Assembly (NCBI GenBank): GCA_016987375.1 | Contig: PJRA01000051.1 | Location: forward strand, 1,226,672-1,290,671 | Direction: 5' to 3' | From: Brachionus koreanus | Lineage: Eukaryota > Rotifera > Eurotatoria > Ploima > Brachionidae | Length of the DNA: 64,000 nucleotides | In this document: positions 1 to 10,667 of the stretch, piece by piece | Layout: each line of letters starts with the position of its first letter | Position numbering within the stretch: the stretch's first letter is position 1 | Made by a program: the position numbers and the translations under genes | The notes under the pieces: generated by a model | Seen by the model: the letters and a program-made list of their open reading frames with translations, nothing else | What the model was told of the DNA's origin: nothing | The model's database searches: none

Positions 1-567
1 ATATCTTTGGTCACATAATTTACATTTTCGTTCATCCATGTTGTGCTTACCATAGAATAGTGAGCAGACGCTAAGTCAGGCCAAAAAACGTAGTCAAGAT
101 CTTCATGATACTCATGTATAAATGGGAGCAGTCGTTTATTCAAGCATTCATCGAAATAGATGCTCGAATTGATGGCAACCGACTTTGATAATCGAAAAAG
201 AGGCTTAGACATATCCCGATCAGATATAGCTATCCAAACCAACACCTTCTTTGGAAACTTCTCTTTTCCAGCAAAGCGAACACTGTCCGGACAAAAAGAC
301 TTGTCATTTGTGTAATATCCGACATTTCCCGGCATTTTGTCTCCCTAAAAAGTAAAGTTTATCTTCTTTGCAGTTGTCCAGGTAGTTGGACGAATCGTTC
401 TCTGATTGTTCTTGATCTGATCTCCAATTTGAATACGGTTGATCGTATTTTATTTAGTGCTTCGAGCGATTCCTTGCTTAGTAAAGTGCGCCACAATGTC
501 GGATTTTGCCATTTGTGAAATCATATTTTTGACTGACTGCCTCTCGTTCAGACACAGAAAGTCCCAT
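1..567 (-). pseudogene. Degenerate mariner/Tc1-like transposase, cut by window edge
   Basis: Minus-strand reading from an ATG at 567 gives MGLSVSERE, followed after a frame change by a helix-turn-helix-like stretch (KSDIVAHFTKQGIARST). Stops and frameshifts follow. A clean run from the ATG at 335 to the window edge contains the DDE-domain hallmark VFWPDLASAHYS, with the second catalytic Asp, and WMNENVNYVTKD after it. An in-frame stop lies just before 335, so the gene is dead. The rest of the element continues beyond position 1. The sequence around 600-700 may be its terminal region, but no inverted partner is in view. Confidence 0.75.
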
Positions 568-700
568 TTTAAAATTTTTTTTTTGCAATTTTATAGCTAA
601 TTTTTAGTAGTTTGTAAATAAATAAATATATGATCCCTTGATCATTTGCATGATCAGGCAAGTTAACTTAACTTTTGTCCATTTACTTATGCATCACCCG

Positions 701-1018
701 TTATTCTCTTAACACTTATTAGTCCAAAACGGGTAAAAATGACCCAAGCAAAATTTTTTTTTTATTTGCTTAAGTTTTATTAAACAAAAATTATTCTCAC
801 AGTCTCGTGAGAAAAACATCTAGAAAAAATAATCAAACAATAGGAGTGGTGGTGGATTGATGGTTTTCGGATAATTTACCGAAGGGACTACGGGATAATG
901 ATCCCTTTGAACCCGTGATTTGATTATTATTAACGTCTAAAGAGCTGCGATGAGTAAAAATTAGATTGTTCTTTGATGTGACCAAGTATAGTAGGTCTAG
1001 TGACTGACTTTGACTTTG
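701..1018. other. Intergenic, no gene seen
   Basis: No coding signal. A TTAA at 709 is soon followed by a hairpin-prone AACGGG..TAAAAATGACCC motif that recalls some DNA-transposon ends, but no partner was found. Confidence 0.4.
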
Positions 1019-1275
1019 TTAAATTCGTTACAAACAAATCCAAACAATATTTGATGGCAAAGGAGATTCACGCGTATTTGTTGACACGACAAGCAAACCA
1101 AACCAAAAGATTTGAAACACCATTAGACAAATTCTCCAGACTCACAAATTGTATATAAATTAAATTTATAACTTTTTTCCTTCTTCTACATATTTATAAT
1201 TTTGTACTCAATCTTTACGTAACAATTGGGTTTAAACGAAAGCGTAAGCCATTCGGACAAACCTGGGAACCTTTT
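1019..1275 (+). mobile_element. LINE family A, 3' terminal fragment (5'-truncated copy)
   Basis: About 250 bp nearly identical to the 3' end of the LINE at 14635-15265, including the end of the reverse-transcriptase ORF (with a premature stop here) and the 3' UTR up to the CCTGGGAAC block. The longer copy runs on into an A/T-rich tail that this copy lacks. It looks like a typical dead-on-arrival 5'-truncated insertion. Confidence 0.8.
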
Positions 1276-1534
1276 ATTTTATTACTTTCTTATTATTTAA
1301 AAATCAAATGTGTGAAAATCTTAGCTAAAAAATTAAAAATGAAAGGTTTAGTTATCCCGCGCCAATCAAATAATTTTTTTAAGAAGAATGAACAAATTTT
1401 AGTAAGACGATTAAATGCAGGACAAAATTTCGTTTAGATCATTAATAACAACTATGATTAAAAAAATCTAACACTATTATCTTAATCTTCATTCAATTCT
1501 TTATTATTTAAATTTTTTTAAACTAAATAATTAC

Positions 1535-1680
1535 TTAGACTGTCCAGAAAAATCCTAGAACAACTCCTCAAATCATATTAAAATAGATTTTATTTTACTA
1601 TTTTAAATTTTTTTATATTTTAATTTTTTTAAACATCGCCCATGAGGTGTTTTCTGAATAATAATAATTAGTTAGACTGT
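1535..1680 (+). mobile_element. LINE family B, very short 3' end with 9-bp target-site duplication
   Basis: The element (about 1544-1671) matches the 3' ends of the copies at 6365-6490 and 10385-10470: an AAAATCCTAGAAC start, a T-rich core, AAACATCGCCCATGAGGTG and an (AAT)n tail. It is bounded by TTAGACTGT at 1535-1543 and 1672-1680. This is direct evidence of target-primed insertion of a severely 5'-truncated copy. Confidence 0.8.
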
Positions 1681-2466
1681 ATTAATTTATTTCACCAACC
1701 GATCTTCAAGCCGATGTTAGATAAAAGATAAAAAGAAGAGAAAAGTATATGACCAGAATTTGTGCCAAGACAAATATTCATTTGTAGCAAAACAAAGCAA
1801 GTGTATTCGATAATTATACATGGATAAAATATTTAAAGACTTTAAAGAGATAATTTTTTTAAAAAAGATAGTTTAAATTTGAGCATAGACTAGAATTTTT
1901 TTTAAAGACTATAATTATAATATTTATTTGACTGGGTCAAACGGAACATTGTCACGCACTTCCAAGTATCTTAGTGTCACAACATTTTTAAAACATGTTA
2001 AGAAAAATCTTTCAACAACAACAAAAATTAATTTAATTTTTCAAACTCTTTAAAAATTATTTATTTAAATAAAACTAAATAAAACTTTATCTAAAGAAGA
2101 AGGAGCTTTAGCTCGGCACAGGAGCTAATACAAACAAATAAAAAATAAATAAATTTTACTTTTCCGTTTTACTTAACAATAAATTCTAATATAAATAATA
2201 AAAAAAATAGAGTTAAATCTTTTTTATTTTTTTTTTGCGAGTCAATTTTGTCCTCAGATGTTGACGCTATGTTTTTGGCTTAAATAAGTGTTTAAAAAAT
2301 CCTATGAAGGCTGTTTTAAAATGATATATGGGCAGAGAAGACTAAGTTAAGTAACTTTGGCAGAACAAAAAATATTTTTCAAATTGAACATTTATTTGTG
2401 AATAAAAATTCAATTTTAATTATTTTTATATTATTTATTATAAAAACAATATAAACTTTAAAGTTT
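1681..2466. other. Intergenic, AT-rich
   Basis: No coding signal or repeat recognised. It lies downstream of RPL15. Confidence 0.5.
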
Positions 2467-3454
2467 TTATCGTTTTCTGTGCAATTGCAACAATTGTCTT
2501 CGTTTCCAGTTGGCGCGACGAGACGAACCAATTGTTTTACTGTATCCGTGTCCTTTGCCAAAGCCTCTTGAGCTCTTGCCGGCAGAAGTCAAGCCTCTCA
2601 ATTCACGATGCTTCATTACAGAGTTGCATATCCAGTTGATGCTTGGATCGCGTCTAATAGTTTTGTGAGCAGGATCGGCTAGCAAAACTTCAAAGAACTT
2701 GTAGGTAGAGTCCTGACCAACCCAGTATGAGTTCATAACTCTCAAGGCACCACATCTGCGGCCAACTCTTTCTTCGGCCACTGATTTCAATTTTCTACTT
2801 GGCTTGATTTCGTTGATACCTTGATTTTTGGGCTTACCATAAACAGTACCTTTCGATAGTGGCCTCTTTCTGTTACCACGTCTTACACGAACACGATACA
2901 CAACAAAACCTAGAACAAAAGTCAACATTAAAATAGAAATTGTATACAATTTTTGATCAAAATTTTATGTTGGACAAAATTGAACAGCATAAAATGATGT
3001 ATGCTCATTTGGATCAAAAAAGTCCATTAAGCACTTTGAGGCTTTAAATGAACATACTTTAAATGTGCTTAAAGTATGCTTCAGTTAGCCTCATTGATAC
3101 ACAAACGATGTAAGGCAAAGTTTCAAAGCATAAAACTGGTAAAACAACTATTTTATGCAAGCGACATATACCGAGCATGATTTAGGCTTCATTGATAAGG
3201 AGGCAAGCTCAACTGAATCGAGTTCGCACCTGAGTTTCTGAGCCCGAGCAATTAAATTGGGAAAAATAAAATTTTTGTTTACCTTGTTTGGCCTTGTAGC
3301 CGAGACGTCTGGCTTTTTCTGGTCTAGTTGGTCTTGGAGCTCGGTGAACGGCTGGAAGTTGACGCAATTGCCAAGTGCGCATACGCTGAATGAAGCGCAT
3401 AACGTCCGATTGTTTTTTTTTATGCAATTCTTGGATGTATTTGTAGGCACCCAT
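2467..3454 (-). CDS. RPL15: 60S ribosomal protein L15
   Basis: Structural protein of the large ribosomal subunit. Coding exons are 3454-3283 and 2909-2467, joined across a 373-bp GT-AG intron (donor GTAAAC, acceptor TTCTAG). The spliced product is 204 residues, the usual eL15 length. It starts [19 protein letters not shown] and ends QLLQLHRKR, with the family signatures [20 protein letters not shown] and [20 protein letters not shown]. The intron interrupts the Gly codon of KQG and is several times longer than most introns in the window. PPP4C lies 667 bp upstream on the same strand. A polypyrimidine stretch ending in AG about 35 bp before the ATG could be a 5' UTR splice acceptor. Confidence 0.97.
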
Positions 3455-4121
3455 GTCTCTCTACTCTTTTTTTTCACACGAGCTTTAAAAAAAATTAGAT
3501 TTAGAATTAAATTTTTTTTCTATGTCTTTTAAGTTTTAATTAAAAAAATTTAAAAAATTTAATCTTAAAAGAAAAAAAACGATCTAGTCTATTTTTCATT
3601 TTTTTTCTGGTTAAAATGGCCATATCACTGGTCACAACAGCTAATAGTTACTTGACCAAGACCGTTCTTTTTCTTTGATGATTGGATTTCATATCCATTC
3701 AATTGCTTTTTGTTCTAAGGAGGACTTAAACTAAATAAAAAAGAGTGTTTAAAAATGAATGAAATGCATACAATTAAAGATAAATTTTTTAAATTTTTTC
3801 TAAAACTTAATACAACAAACATTTATAATTTTTTTTTTTAAGAAATAAAAACAAACTGAGAGAGAGAGAGAGAGAAAAAAAAAAACACCCTTTTCTATTT
3901 TCTAGCCTCTTAAAAACACCAAAATTATCTCCCAATATAAAATTTATTCATTTTAAAAAATTAGACACATGTTTTATAAAGTTAAATTTAACTTTGTATA
4001 ATAAAAGTTTTGTTTGCGTCATTGAAAAATTTGTAATAAAAAAACTCTGACCAAGAAATTTAACTAAACAACAAAATTTATAGTGTAGATACAGAGGAAA
4101 GTTTAAAGTGTTGATTTTAAA
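3455..4121. other. RPL15-PPP4C spacer with a (GA)n microsatellite
   Basis: Short same-strand spacer that must hold the RPL15 promoter and the PPP4C 3' UTR. A simple (GA)n tract followed by poly-A lies at about 3859-3890. Nothing else recognised. Confidence 0.6.
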
Positions 4122-5045
4122 TTAGAGAAAGTATTCTGCAATGGGCTTTTTGGCTGGTGCGCCACGTTGGTCTTGAGGTGCCGCATCGAATATTGTAAAG
4201 TCTCTGTTTAGATTTTCGTCAAGCTCGAGAATTGCAGCAACATTTCCACATCGATAGCAATAGTTTGGCGCAGACCAAACTGTTAGCACAGTCTCGTTAA
4301 AGTGCCACTTGTAGCCTTCCATCACTAGTTGATGAGCGCGACAAATCAAGTCAATATCGTTTGTTTGATTAAACTGTGTGACTACATCACTTCCAAATAG
4401 GTATCCAGCTCCGCGTGGACTCACTCCCCAGCCGATAATCTCCTCCGGGTCTGACCAAAGAAGATCACACATCGGGCCTTCGTGAGGCACCTCTTGTTTC
4501 CTATCAATGGTCCTTATTTGGTCTAGAGTTAGAATTGAAGGCGAAAGACCGCCATGAACACAAAAAATTTTTTCATCAATTATTGCTGACAAACTTATGT
4601 AGTCGAAAACTTCGGTACAATACTGCCACACAGATATAGAGCCATATTTTCTTAAGCATTCATCATAAAATCCGTATACTTGAGTTATTTGACGTGACTC
4701 GTGATTGCCTCTGATCAATGTAATCCGGTCTGGATAGCGCACCTTTAGAGCCAAAAGAAGAAGAAAAGTTTCTACACTATAGAATCCACGATCGACAAAG
4801 TCTCCTAGAAAAAGATAATTGGTCTCGGGCACATCTCCTCCAACTCTAAATAATTCTTTCAAATCATAGAATTGTCCATGTATATCGCCACATATGGTCA
4901 CCGGTGAGTCGACTTTCTGTACATTTGACTCTTCAGAAAGAATTTCTCTAGCTTTCGAGCATAAAGCCTTTACTTCATTTTCTTTAATAATTTCACATTT
5001 TTTTAATTGTTCTATTTGACGATCTAGATCGCTGATGTCACTCAT
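4122..5045 (-). CDS. PPP4C: Serine/threonine-protein phosphatase 4 catalytic subunit
   Basis: Metal-dependent PPP-family phosphatase, the catalytic core of PP4 complexes that act in centrosome function, DNA repair and splicing-factor regulation. It is a single intronless ORF of 307 residues, exactly the length of animal PPP4C. All PPP signature blocks are present: GDIHGQ, GDFVDRG, RGNHE and the HGGLSPS region, then [11 protein letters not shown]. The C-terminus ends AEYFL, the conserved tail whose terminal Leu is carboxymethylated in the PP2A/PP4/PP6 group. The N-terminus [18 protein letters not shown] matches PP4 rather than PP2A or PP6. The lack of introns sets it apart from most neighbours and may reflect intron loss; the flanks show no retrogene marks. 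Confidence 0.97.
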   Translation of the reverse strand: MSDISDLDRQIEQLKKCEIIKENEVKALCSKAREILSEESNVQKVDSPVTICGDIHGQFYDLKELFRVGGDVPETNYLFLGDFVDRGFYSVETFLLLLALKVRYPDRITLIRGNHESRQITQVYGFYDECLRKYGSISVWQYCTEVFDYISLSAIIDEKIFCVHGGLSPSILTLDQIRTIDRKQEVPHEGPMCDLLWSDPEEIIGWGVSPRGAGYLFGSDVVTQFNQTNDIDLICRAHQLVMEGYKWHFNETVLTVWSAPNYCYRCGNVAAILELDENLNRDFTIFDAAPQDQRGAPAKKPIAEYFL

Positions 5046-6095
5046 TTATTCAATTTGATCAATAATCTAAAATGATTAAATGGGATTTTAAAATGCATTT
5101 GAAATATTGAATTGTGTAAACGAGAAAAAATTTATGAATTTTTAATACATGAGCTTAGACAAAAATTAAAAATTCTCTATATGAATGTAGTATTTTAGTT
5201 GCAACAAAAAAAATAAAATAAAAAAGCATTCATTATTATTTGTTTCAATAAAAGTTCAATGTCGTCTAAAGATTATTTTAATTTTTTTTTCTTAAATGCA
5301 AAATACTATAACAAAATTTTTCAACAATTTTTGTGTGCCACAAAAGTACTACTTTCGTTTTGTTAAGCTTTTTTTGTCTAATTTTACTAACGTTTATAAC
5401 TTAACTTAGTCTTTACAACAATTATTAAATAATCGATCATTTTTTGAACAATAAATAATCTAAAGAAAAAAAATTTAATTTTCAATCTTTTAATAAACAA
5501 AAAATTTTATTTATTTAAATTTTCTTAGTTGAGAAATTTTTTTAAACTTATTTCCAAAATCTACTAAATAAACATTGTAACACAAAATAGTTTTGATTAT
5601 CAAAATAAATATGATCAATTTGATGTTGTTAACTTTTTTAAAATTGCTCGGCAATACCATTGCCATTACGCTTATTGATCAATCGTTTGTTTTACTTATC
5701 TCATAAAGTTAGACTAGCATTTTTCAAAATTTTCATATAAGCGCAAGAACATTTTGATAGGCCTTCATTTAACGACAGAATAATTTATCAACATTTATCA
5801 ACAACTCAAATAAAAAAAATTAATCATTTGATTAATTTTGTCAAAAAAAAACTTATAAATAGTCACATCATCAAGTATGTTTGTCAGTTTTTGTAATCAG
5901 ATAAAATATAGTAAATTTCTCACTACTTTTAGTTATTTTTGTCCTCACAAAAAGACCAAATTTTTCACCCCCGAAAAACTCAAGCCAATTGATAACCGTA
6001 AATCATTGTCTATTTATTTTTCTAAATGAGCTCTCAAAAAAATTAGTCTATAATAGAAATAAAGCTCAACGAGGCAATCAAGCTCAACCAAATTC
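5046..6095. other. Intergenic, AT-rich
   Basis: No gene recognised. It carries the PPP4C promoter side (minus strand) near 5046. Confidence 0.5.
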
Positions 6096-6490
6096 AATTA
6101 AAAAAAATTAAAAGAGATCAAGAACAACAAAACTGATGACCACACTTAATATGGAACCAATGGAGAGAGTATTGGTAAAGAGAAAACTGTCCTTCATAAT
6201 GAGATAAGCAAAAAACAAATCTAAAAAAACACTAGTGAACAATATCTTAAATGAAACAAGAGATAATGAAAAAAGAACTAGCTAAAAATCCGTGATAAAT
6301 GAAATGAAAACCATCCTAGAAGAAAAAGACAATATAAAGAGTCAATTAGGTACCTTTTTAGAGAAAATCCTAGAACTAATCCTCAAATCATATTAAAATA
6401 GATTTTATTTTACTATTTTAAATTTTTTTTATATTTTCTTTTTTTTTAAACATCGCCCATGAGGTGTTTTCTGAATAATAATAATAATAA
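6096..6490 (+). mobile_element. LINE family B, 3' portion
   Basis: The first about 190 bp match 10190-10380 almost base for base; the rest matches the conserved 3' end also seen at 1544-1671. It ends in (AAT)n. The reverse-transcriptase part is missing, so this is a 5'-truncated copy. No clear target-site duplication was picked out. Confidence 0.75.
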
Positions 6491-7632
6491 TAGAAATATA
6501 GCTAAAAACTTTATTTCCTAGATATAATATTCAAAAATCATTTTCTCAGGTTTAATAAGTTTTTTTAATAATCTATCTAAAGACAAATTTAATGATCATA
6601 TTACATTCACATAAAAATTATTTTTCAAATTTTTCGAATTTAGTCTACAAATGAACAATCTACCTTTAGAAGTAACAAATACTCAGCGTTATTTTAGATC
6701 TATCTATTTAATAAGCGATCTTAAATGGATTCAGCATTCATAGTAGGCAACAAATAAAGCCAAAAAATAATACTTAGTCAACTTTAAAACAAGCGTTTAA
6801 AAACTGGACAATCAGCACTTTTAATCAACTTTATGTTACTTTTGAAAGATCCCATTTGGAGTTAGCTGGCGCAGCTTAATGGTTTTGTGGTAGCATTAGG
6901 GGTCATATAGCCAGGATAACAATGCACAAAGAGAAAGCAGCGTGAAAACTTGTTGAAAGATAGACAACTGGAATGAACTATCCTCCTAAATAAAAACTGC
7001 ACCATTATAAAACAGCGTTAAATGCTGACTTGACAAGCATGTGCATAAAATAAGAGAAAAAAAAGATTAAAGAAAAAAGAAACTATGACACTAGAACGTC
7101 CAAGGGGGTTTTTTAGACGCCTTTTTTAAAAATTGAAACATGAATTTTAAAATAAAATTTTATTTTTTATTAGCTGAAAATTGTGTTTGCAAATTTTTAG
7201 AAAATGAAAAAATTTTCAAAGAATATGTTTAATTTTTCTTAATAATTTTATTTTTAATTTTTATGAGAAAACAGCCGGCTTTTCTACTATTAATTGTTAT
7301 ATTATTTTTTTTAGGATAACAAACTGCTATCATAGCAAGTGAGCCTCGTTCCGCAGATCCTTCTGCTGTAGCTAATACGTTTTATTATATTACAATTAAT
7401 AGATGAATCTTGAAAATGGATTTGACACTAGTCTCTTCGATTCAATTGAAAAATTAATATTTATTTATATATAATACGAAATTATTGGAAAATAGATTTT
7501 TAATTATAGACTAAAAAACTAATTAAGAAAAAATTTTATATTTTTTTCTTATAGTCATAGATTAGATAAGTTGAAATTTAAATAAAAAATAATATGTAAA
7601 TTTATTTTTGTTAAACATAGAATAATTTAGAA
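6491..7632. other. Intergenic with a possible tRNA-like SINE head
   Basis: No coding signal. Around 6868-6890 the sequence TGGCGCAGCTTAATGG resembles a pol III A box, but no convincing B box follows. It is noted as a possible decayed SINE and nothing more. Confidence 0.3.
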
Positions 7633-8115
7633 ATGACTAGTAATCATTTTTCACTTCTAATCGGTTTAATTTTTGGTAACATATAATAGAATTATATTTA
7701 GGAATTGTTTTCAATAAATTTAAAATAAGTTTTTAGTATTGGTCAGATGGTAATAACTGAAAAGGTACAGTGTCAAAATGATTGTCAGCTAACTTGCGAT
7801 AAGATTTCAAGCTTTAATTCTTGTTTTGATGCGTGTTCAAATTATTGCCAAGACAATAGAACAAAATTTTTCGAAGAAGGCTTCAAGTGTATGCTGCTAT
7901 GCAATAATTTTAATTTTGACCAACAAATGTGCAATAACTTGTGCAGAAATGAAGCTCTCCTATTTAGTGATAAGAAATTGGCAAATAATATCTCTCTAGA
8001 AAATAAAGATTACGGCGAAGGATGCACAGGAAATGGAAGAGAAGCTTGTTACAAGCTCTGCAGACTCGAACATCAAGCAAGCATCAAAACCTGTTTGGAT
8101 ATATGCTGTAATTGA
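7633..8115 (+). CDS. Small secreted cysteine-rich protein with repeated CxxxC motifs
   Basis: I do not recognise the family. The uninterrupted ORF begins at an ATG at 7747, but it reads open upstream. A phase-matched 54-nt intron (7676-7729, donor GTAACA, acceptor AATAAG) joins it to a first exon at 7633-7675. The product is then 142 residues with a good signal peptide (MTSNHFSLLIGLIFVFS). The mature part has 16 cysteines, most of them in eight Cys-x3-Cys pairs, a pattern typical of disulfide-stapled helical hairpins. It also has one Asn-Ile-Ser glycosylation site and a C-terminal CC. Exon 1 and the weak acceptor are inferences; the 122-residue core is directly visible. It converges on the CatSper3-like gene, with 90 bp between the stop codons. 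An extracellular role is likely; the exact job is unknown. Confidence 0.65.
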
Positions 8116-8205
8116 GAGGTTTACTGGTGTTCTCAAACTTTTTCCTATTAAATATTTAAATTGAAAAATTTAATTTCTAAATTCTATTTTTATTATTTTC
8201 TAGAA

Positions 8206-9411
8206 TTAAGATGGACTTGAAATAAATATTTTGTTAATTTTAATTTTTTCTTCGAGCAAACGCTCCTCAGCCAAAGCCGCCAAGCAGTTAGCGACTTCGG
8301 CATGCAATTTTTTAACAATCATCAACTGCTGATCAAGCATTTGACAGGTTTTCAAGAAGCTTTTGACCCATATTAGATTAGTGCATAGTTTTCGGGGCCA
8401 TATCAAATTTTTAGAATGAGACAAGCTTTCATAATAATTCTCGACCATTCGAGTAAAATTCTTGCCCACAAACTTATTTTCGGTATTCTTCTCAAAGTAC
8501 CTTGATAATTCATTCACTTGTTTTTTCAGTATGTTCTCTTTTTTCTCACGAATAGATCGTGTTTTTTCCTCTTGCAGCTGATGCTGATGAATCACTTGAG
8601 CCTCGCTTATGTTCATTATAATCAGGCCAATAAATATGTTGGCAAATATAAAGTTACCGATAAAAACAAATATTATAGTAAATGTTCTTGAACCAGTAAA
8701 ATCTTCTATTTTCTTTTGAATTTCGGGCCACTCATCGCCACATATGTACCGAAACAAAGTCCACATCGAATTTTTCAAAGAAGACCAGTCTTCTGTAGGA
8801 AAAAGCGAGTTGGCAATTATTGAAAATATAAACATTATCAGCAATGTAACAATTACAACATTTATAACAGAATTCGAAAGTGTTTTTACCAACGCACTTA
8901 GAATCACTTGTAAACCTTGAACAAATGATACCGCTTTTAGTGTGCGAAAAACTTTTAAAGATTTTATCAATTTATAGACAAAAGAGGAATAATTAATTGG
9001 CAAAATAAACTTTATTATCATGTCAAAATAAATAATCAATAAAATGAAAATATCAAACCAATGCCAAGGGTTTTTAAAATAGCTTAGTTTCATTACATAT
9101 AATTTTAATATAAATTCAAAATTATAGATTAAATTGAAAACATGTTCCAAAAACTGAAAGATAAACGGTTTGTCTTCAAATGAATAGAGAGTTTCTAGTC
9201 CCATGCTTGCCGAATCGAAAATAATTGTTGTCATTATAAAGAGACCAAAATAACGATTTTCAATCAACTTTTTGCTATTTTGTCTCATGTAAAACAGTAT
9301 TTTTGATTGATTGTGATTATTCGTGAAGTCGTTTAACCCTTTAAACTTGTCAACAAAATTAAATAATTCAAATTGATTGTGTCTTTGGATTATTTGAGAA
9401 TCTTCAGCCAT
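8206..9411 (-). CDS. CATSPER3: CatSper3-type sperm cation channel subunit
   Basis: Pore-forming alpha subunit of the sperm calcium channel (four different subunits assemble into one pore). It is a 401-residue intronless ORF, the size of CatSper3. Six membrane segments are visible: S1 about 54-72, S2 85-107, S3 117-136, S4 146-162 (sparse positives, K147, K150, K153, R156, K159), S5 183-204 and S6 243-268. The pore loop is about 218-232. The filter reads ICGDEWPEI: the Asp (D226) and Trp of the CatSper T-x-D-x-W motif are kept, but Thr is replaced by Cys. The segment SRTFTIIF in S6 and MVENYYESLSH in the C-terminal coiled coil favour CatSper3 over CatSper1, 2 and 4. No other CatSper subunit is in the window. 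Confidence 0.85.
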   Translation of the reverse strand: MAEDSQIIQRHNQFELFNFVDKFKGLNDFTNNHNQSKILFYMRQNSKKLIENRYFGLFIMTTIIFDSASMGLETLYSFEDKPFIFQFLEHVFNLIYNFEFILKLYVMKLSYFKNPWHWFDIFILLIIYFDMIIKFILPINYSSFVYKLIKSLKVFRTLKAVSFVQGLQVILSALVKTLSNSVINVVIVTLLIMFIFSIIANSLFPTEDWSSLKNSMWTLFRYICGDEWPEIQKKIEDFTGSRTFTIIFVFIGNFIFANIFIGLIIMNISEAQVIHQHQLQEEKTRSIREKKENILKKQVNELSRYFEKNTENKFVGKNFTRMVENYYESLSHSKNLIWPRKLCTNLIWVKSFLKTCQMLDQQLMIVKKLHAEVANCLAALAEERLLEEKIKINKIFISSPS

Positions 9412-9441
9412 CTTATAAATGTGAATTTGAAAATAAAAATA

Positions 9442-9525
9442 AAAATTTGAGTTTGAAAAATTTATTATATTAATAAATAAAATAGAAATAAATTAAAAAT
9501 TAGCGCGTTAAAAAAAAGTGACTAG
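9442..9525. repeat. Direct repeat, left copy
   Basis: AT-rich segment starting AAAATTTGAGTTTG and ending AAGTGACTAG. It recurs at 10493-10564 with a few differences and a short internal deletion. The two copies bracket the LINE remnant. Confidence 0.7.
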
Positions 9526-9649
9526 TAACGAGACGTTAATTTTAGCATTTTAGATTGCTTTGTTCTTTTTTACCTAGGTCGAATACTGTTTTACCAAGTG
9601 TTAGTCATTGTGACTGATAAATATTTAGAGCATATGCAAGACAACAATA

Positions 9650-10475
9650 AGTTTATTATATAAATTTGAAATACGGTTGGAGTCAAACAAGGAGGACCAC
9701 TTTATCCCAAGCTATTCGCTATTTACCTAGAAGAGTTATTAGAAATAATAGAAAGAGAAAAAAACAGAATACACATATGAAATCAACAAATCGCAATAAT
9801 CCTATAGGCTGATGATATCCTACTCCTGAGTACAGAATAAAGCAAAATTCAAAGAGTGAAACATATGGAAAAAAGAACGAAATAAAATTCAACCCAGAAA
9901 AGACTCAACTTATTACATTTGGTAGCGAGAAGAATAGAGAAAAAATGATAGAGATTAAAATGGGCCCAAAAACATTAGAAAATATCCAAAAAATAAAATA
10001 CCTGAGAGCTATGATCAATTCGAAAAACGACAACAATGACAATGTAGAACAAAGGATAAAAAAATATGATAAAAAGGGTATACAGCATCGGAAACATTGA
10101 CGTTATGAATACATCGCTAAAAACAAATATCAAAAACTGCCTCTACAAGACATTCTGCGGACCGATACTAACTTATGGATGTCCAAATTCAATTAAAAAA
10201 AATTAAAAGAGATCAAGAACAACAAAACTGATGACCACACTTAATATGGAACCAATGGAGAGAGTATTGGTAAAGAGAAAACTGTCCTTCATAATGAGAT
10301 AAGCAAAAAACAAATCTAAAAAAAACACTAGTGAACAATATCTTAAATGAAACAAGAGATAAAGAAAATGGAACTAGCAAAAAATCTTAGAACTACTCCT
10401 CAAACCATACTAAAATAATTTTTTTTTTTTATTTAATTTTTTTTTTAAAACATCGCCAAATAATAATAATTAATT
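9650..10475 (+). pseudogene. LINE family B with broken reverse transcriptase
   Basis: Plus-strand translation in shifting frames gives RT landmarks: GVKQGGPL then LFAIYLEELLEII (start of the palm region), ADDILLL (the catalytic motif) with a stop just before it, then FNPEKTQLITFGS (frames change) and NVEQRIKKYDKK near the C-terminal end. From 10190 it matches the copy at 6096 and ends in the family B 3' tail with (AAT)n near 10470. Multiple stops and frameshifts show it is dead. It lies between CatSper3 and the homeobox gene. Confidence 0.8.
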
Positions 10476-10492
10476 AAATTAATAATAAATTT

Positions 10493-10564
10493 AAAATTTG
10501 AGTTTGAAAAATTTATTATATTAATAAATAGAATAAAAATAAATTAGAAAAAAAAAGTGACTAG
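10493..10564. repeat. Direct repeat, right copy
   Basis: Partner of 9442-9525, starting just after the (AAT)n tail of the LINE. Confidence 0.7.
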
Positions 10565-10667
10565 CTATAAATATCTAAACGAATTGAATAAAAATTTTAT
10601 TTAGAAATAGAAAATTAGGCTCTCTTAAACAATTAACAAATTAAAGGTAAATTTTGCATGATGCTGA

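Noticed and set aside
705..760. piggyBac end (TTAA plus an ACGGGTAAAAATGACCC motif)
   Set aside because: No opposing terminal repeat or transposase within reach; a chance match cannot be excluded.
3148..3532. Open frames overlapping RPL15 exon 1 on both strands
   Set aside because: Shadows of the ribosomal protein exon; the frame matching eL15 explains the conservation.
6868..6940. tRNA gene
   Set aside because: An A-box-like stretch is present but no B box, acceptor stem or anticodon arm could be folded; at most a decayed SINE.
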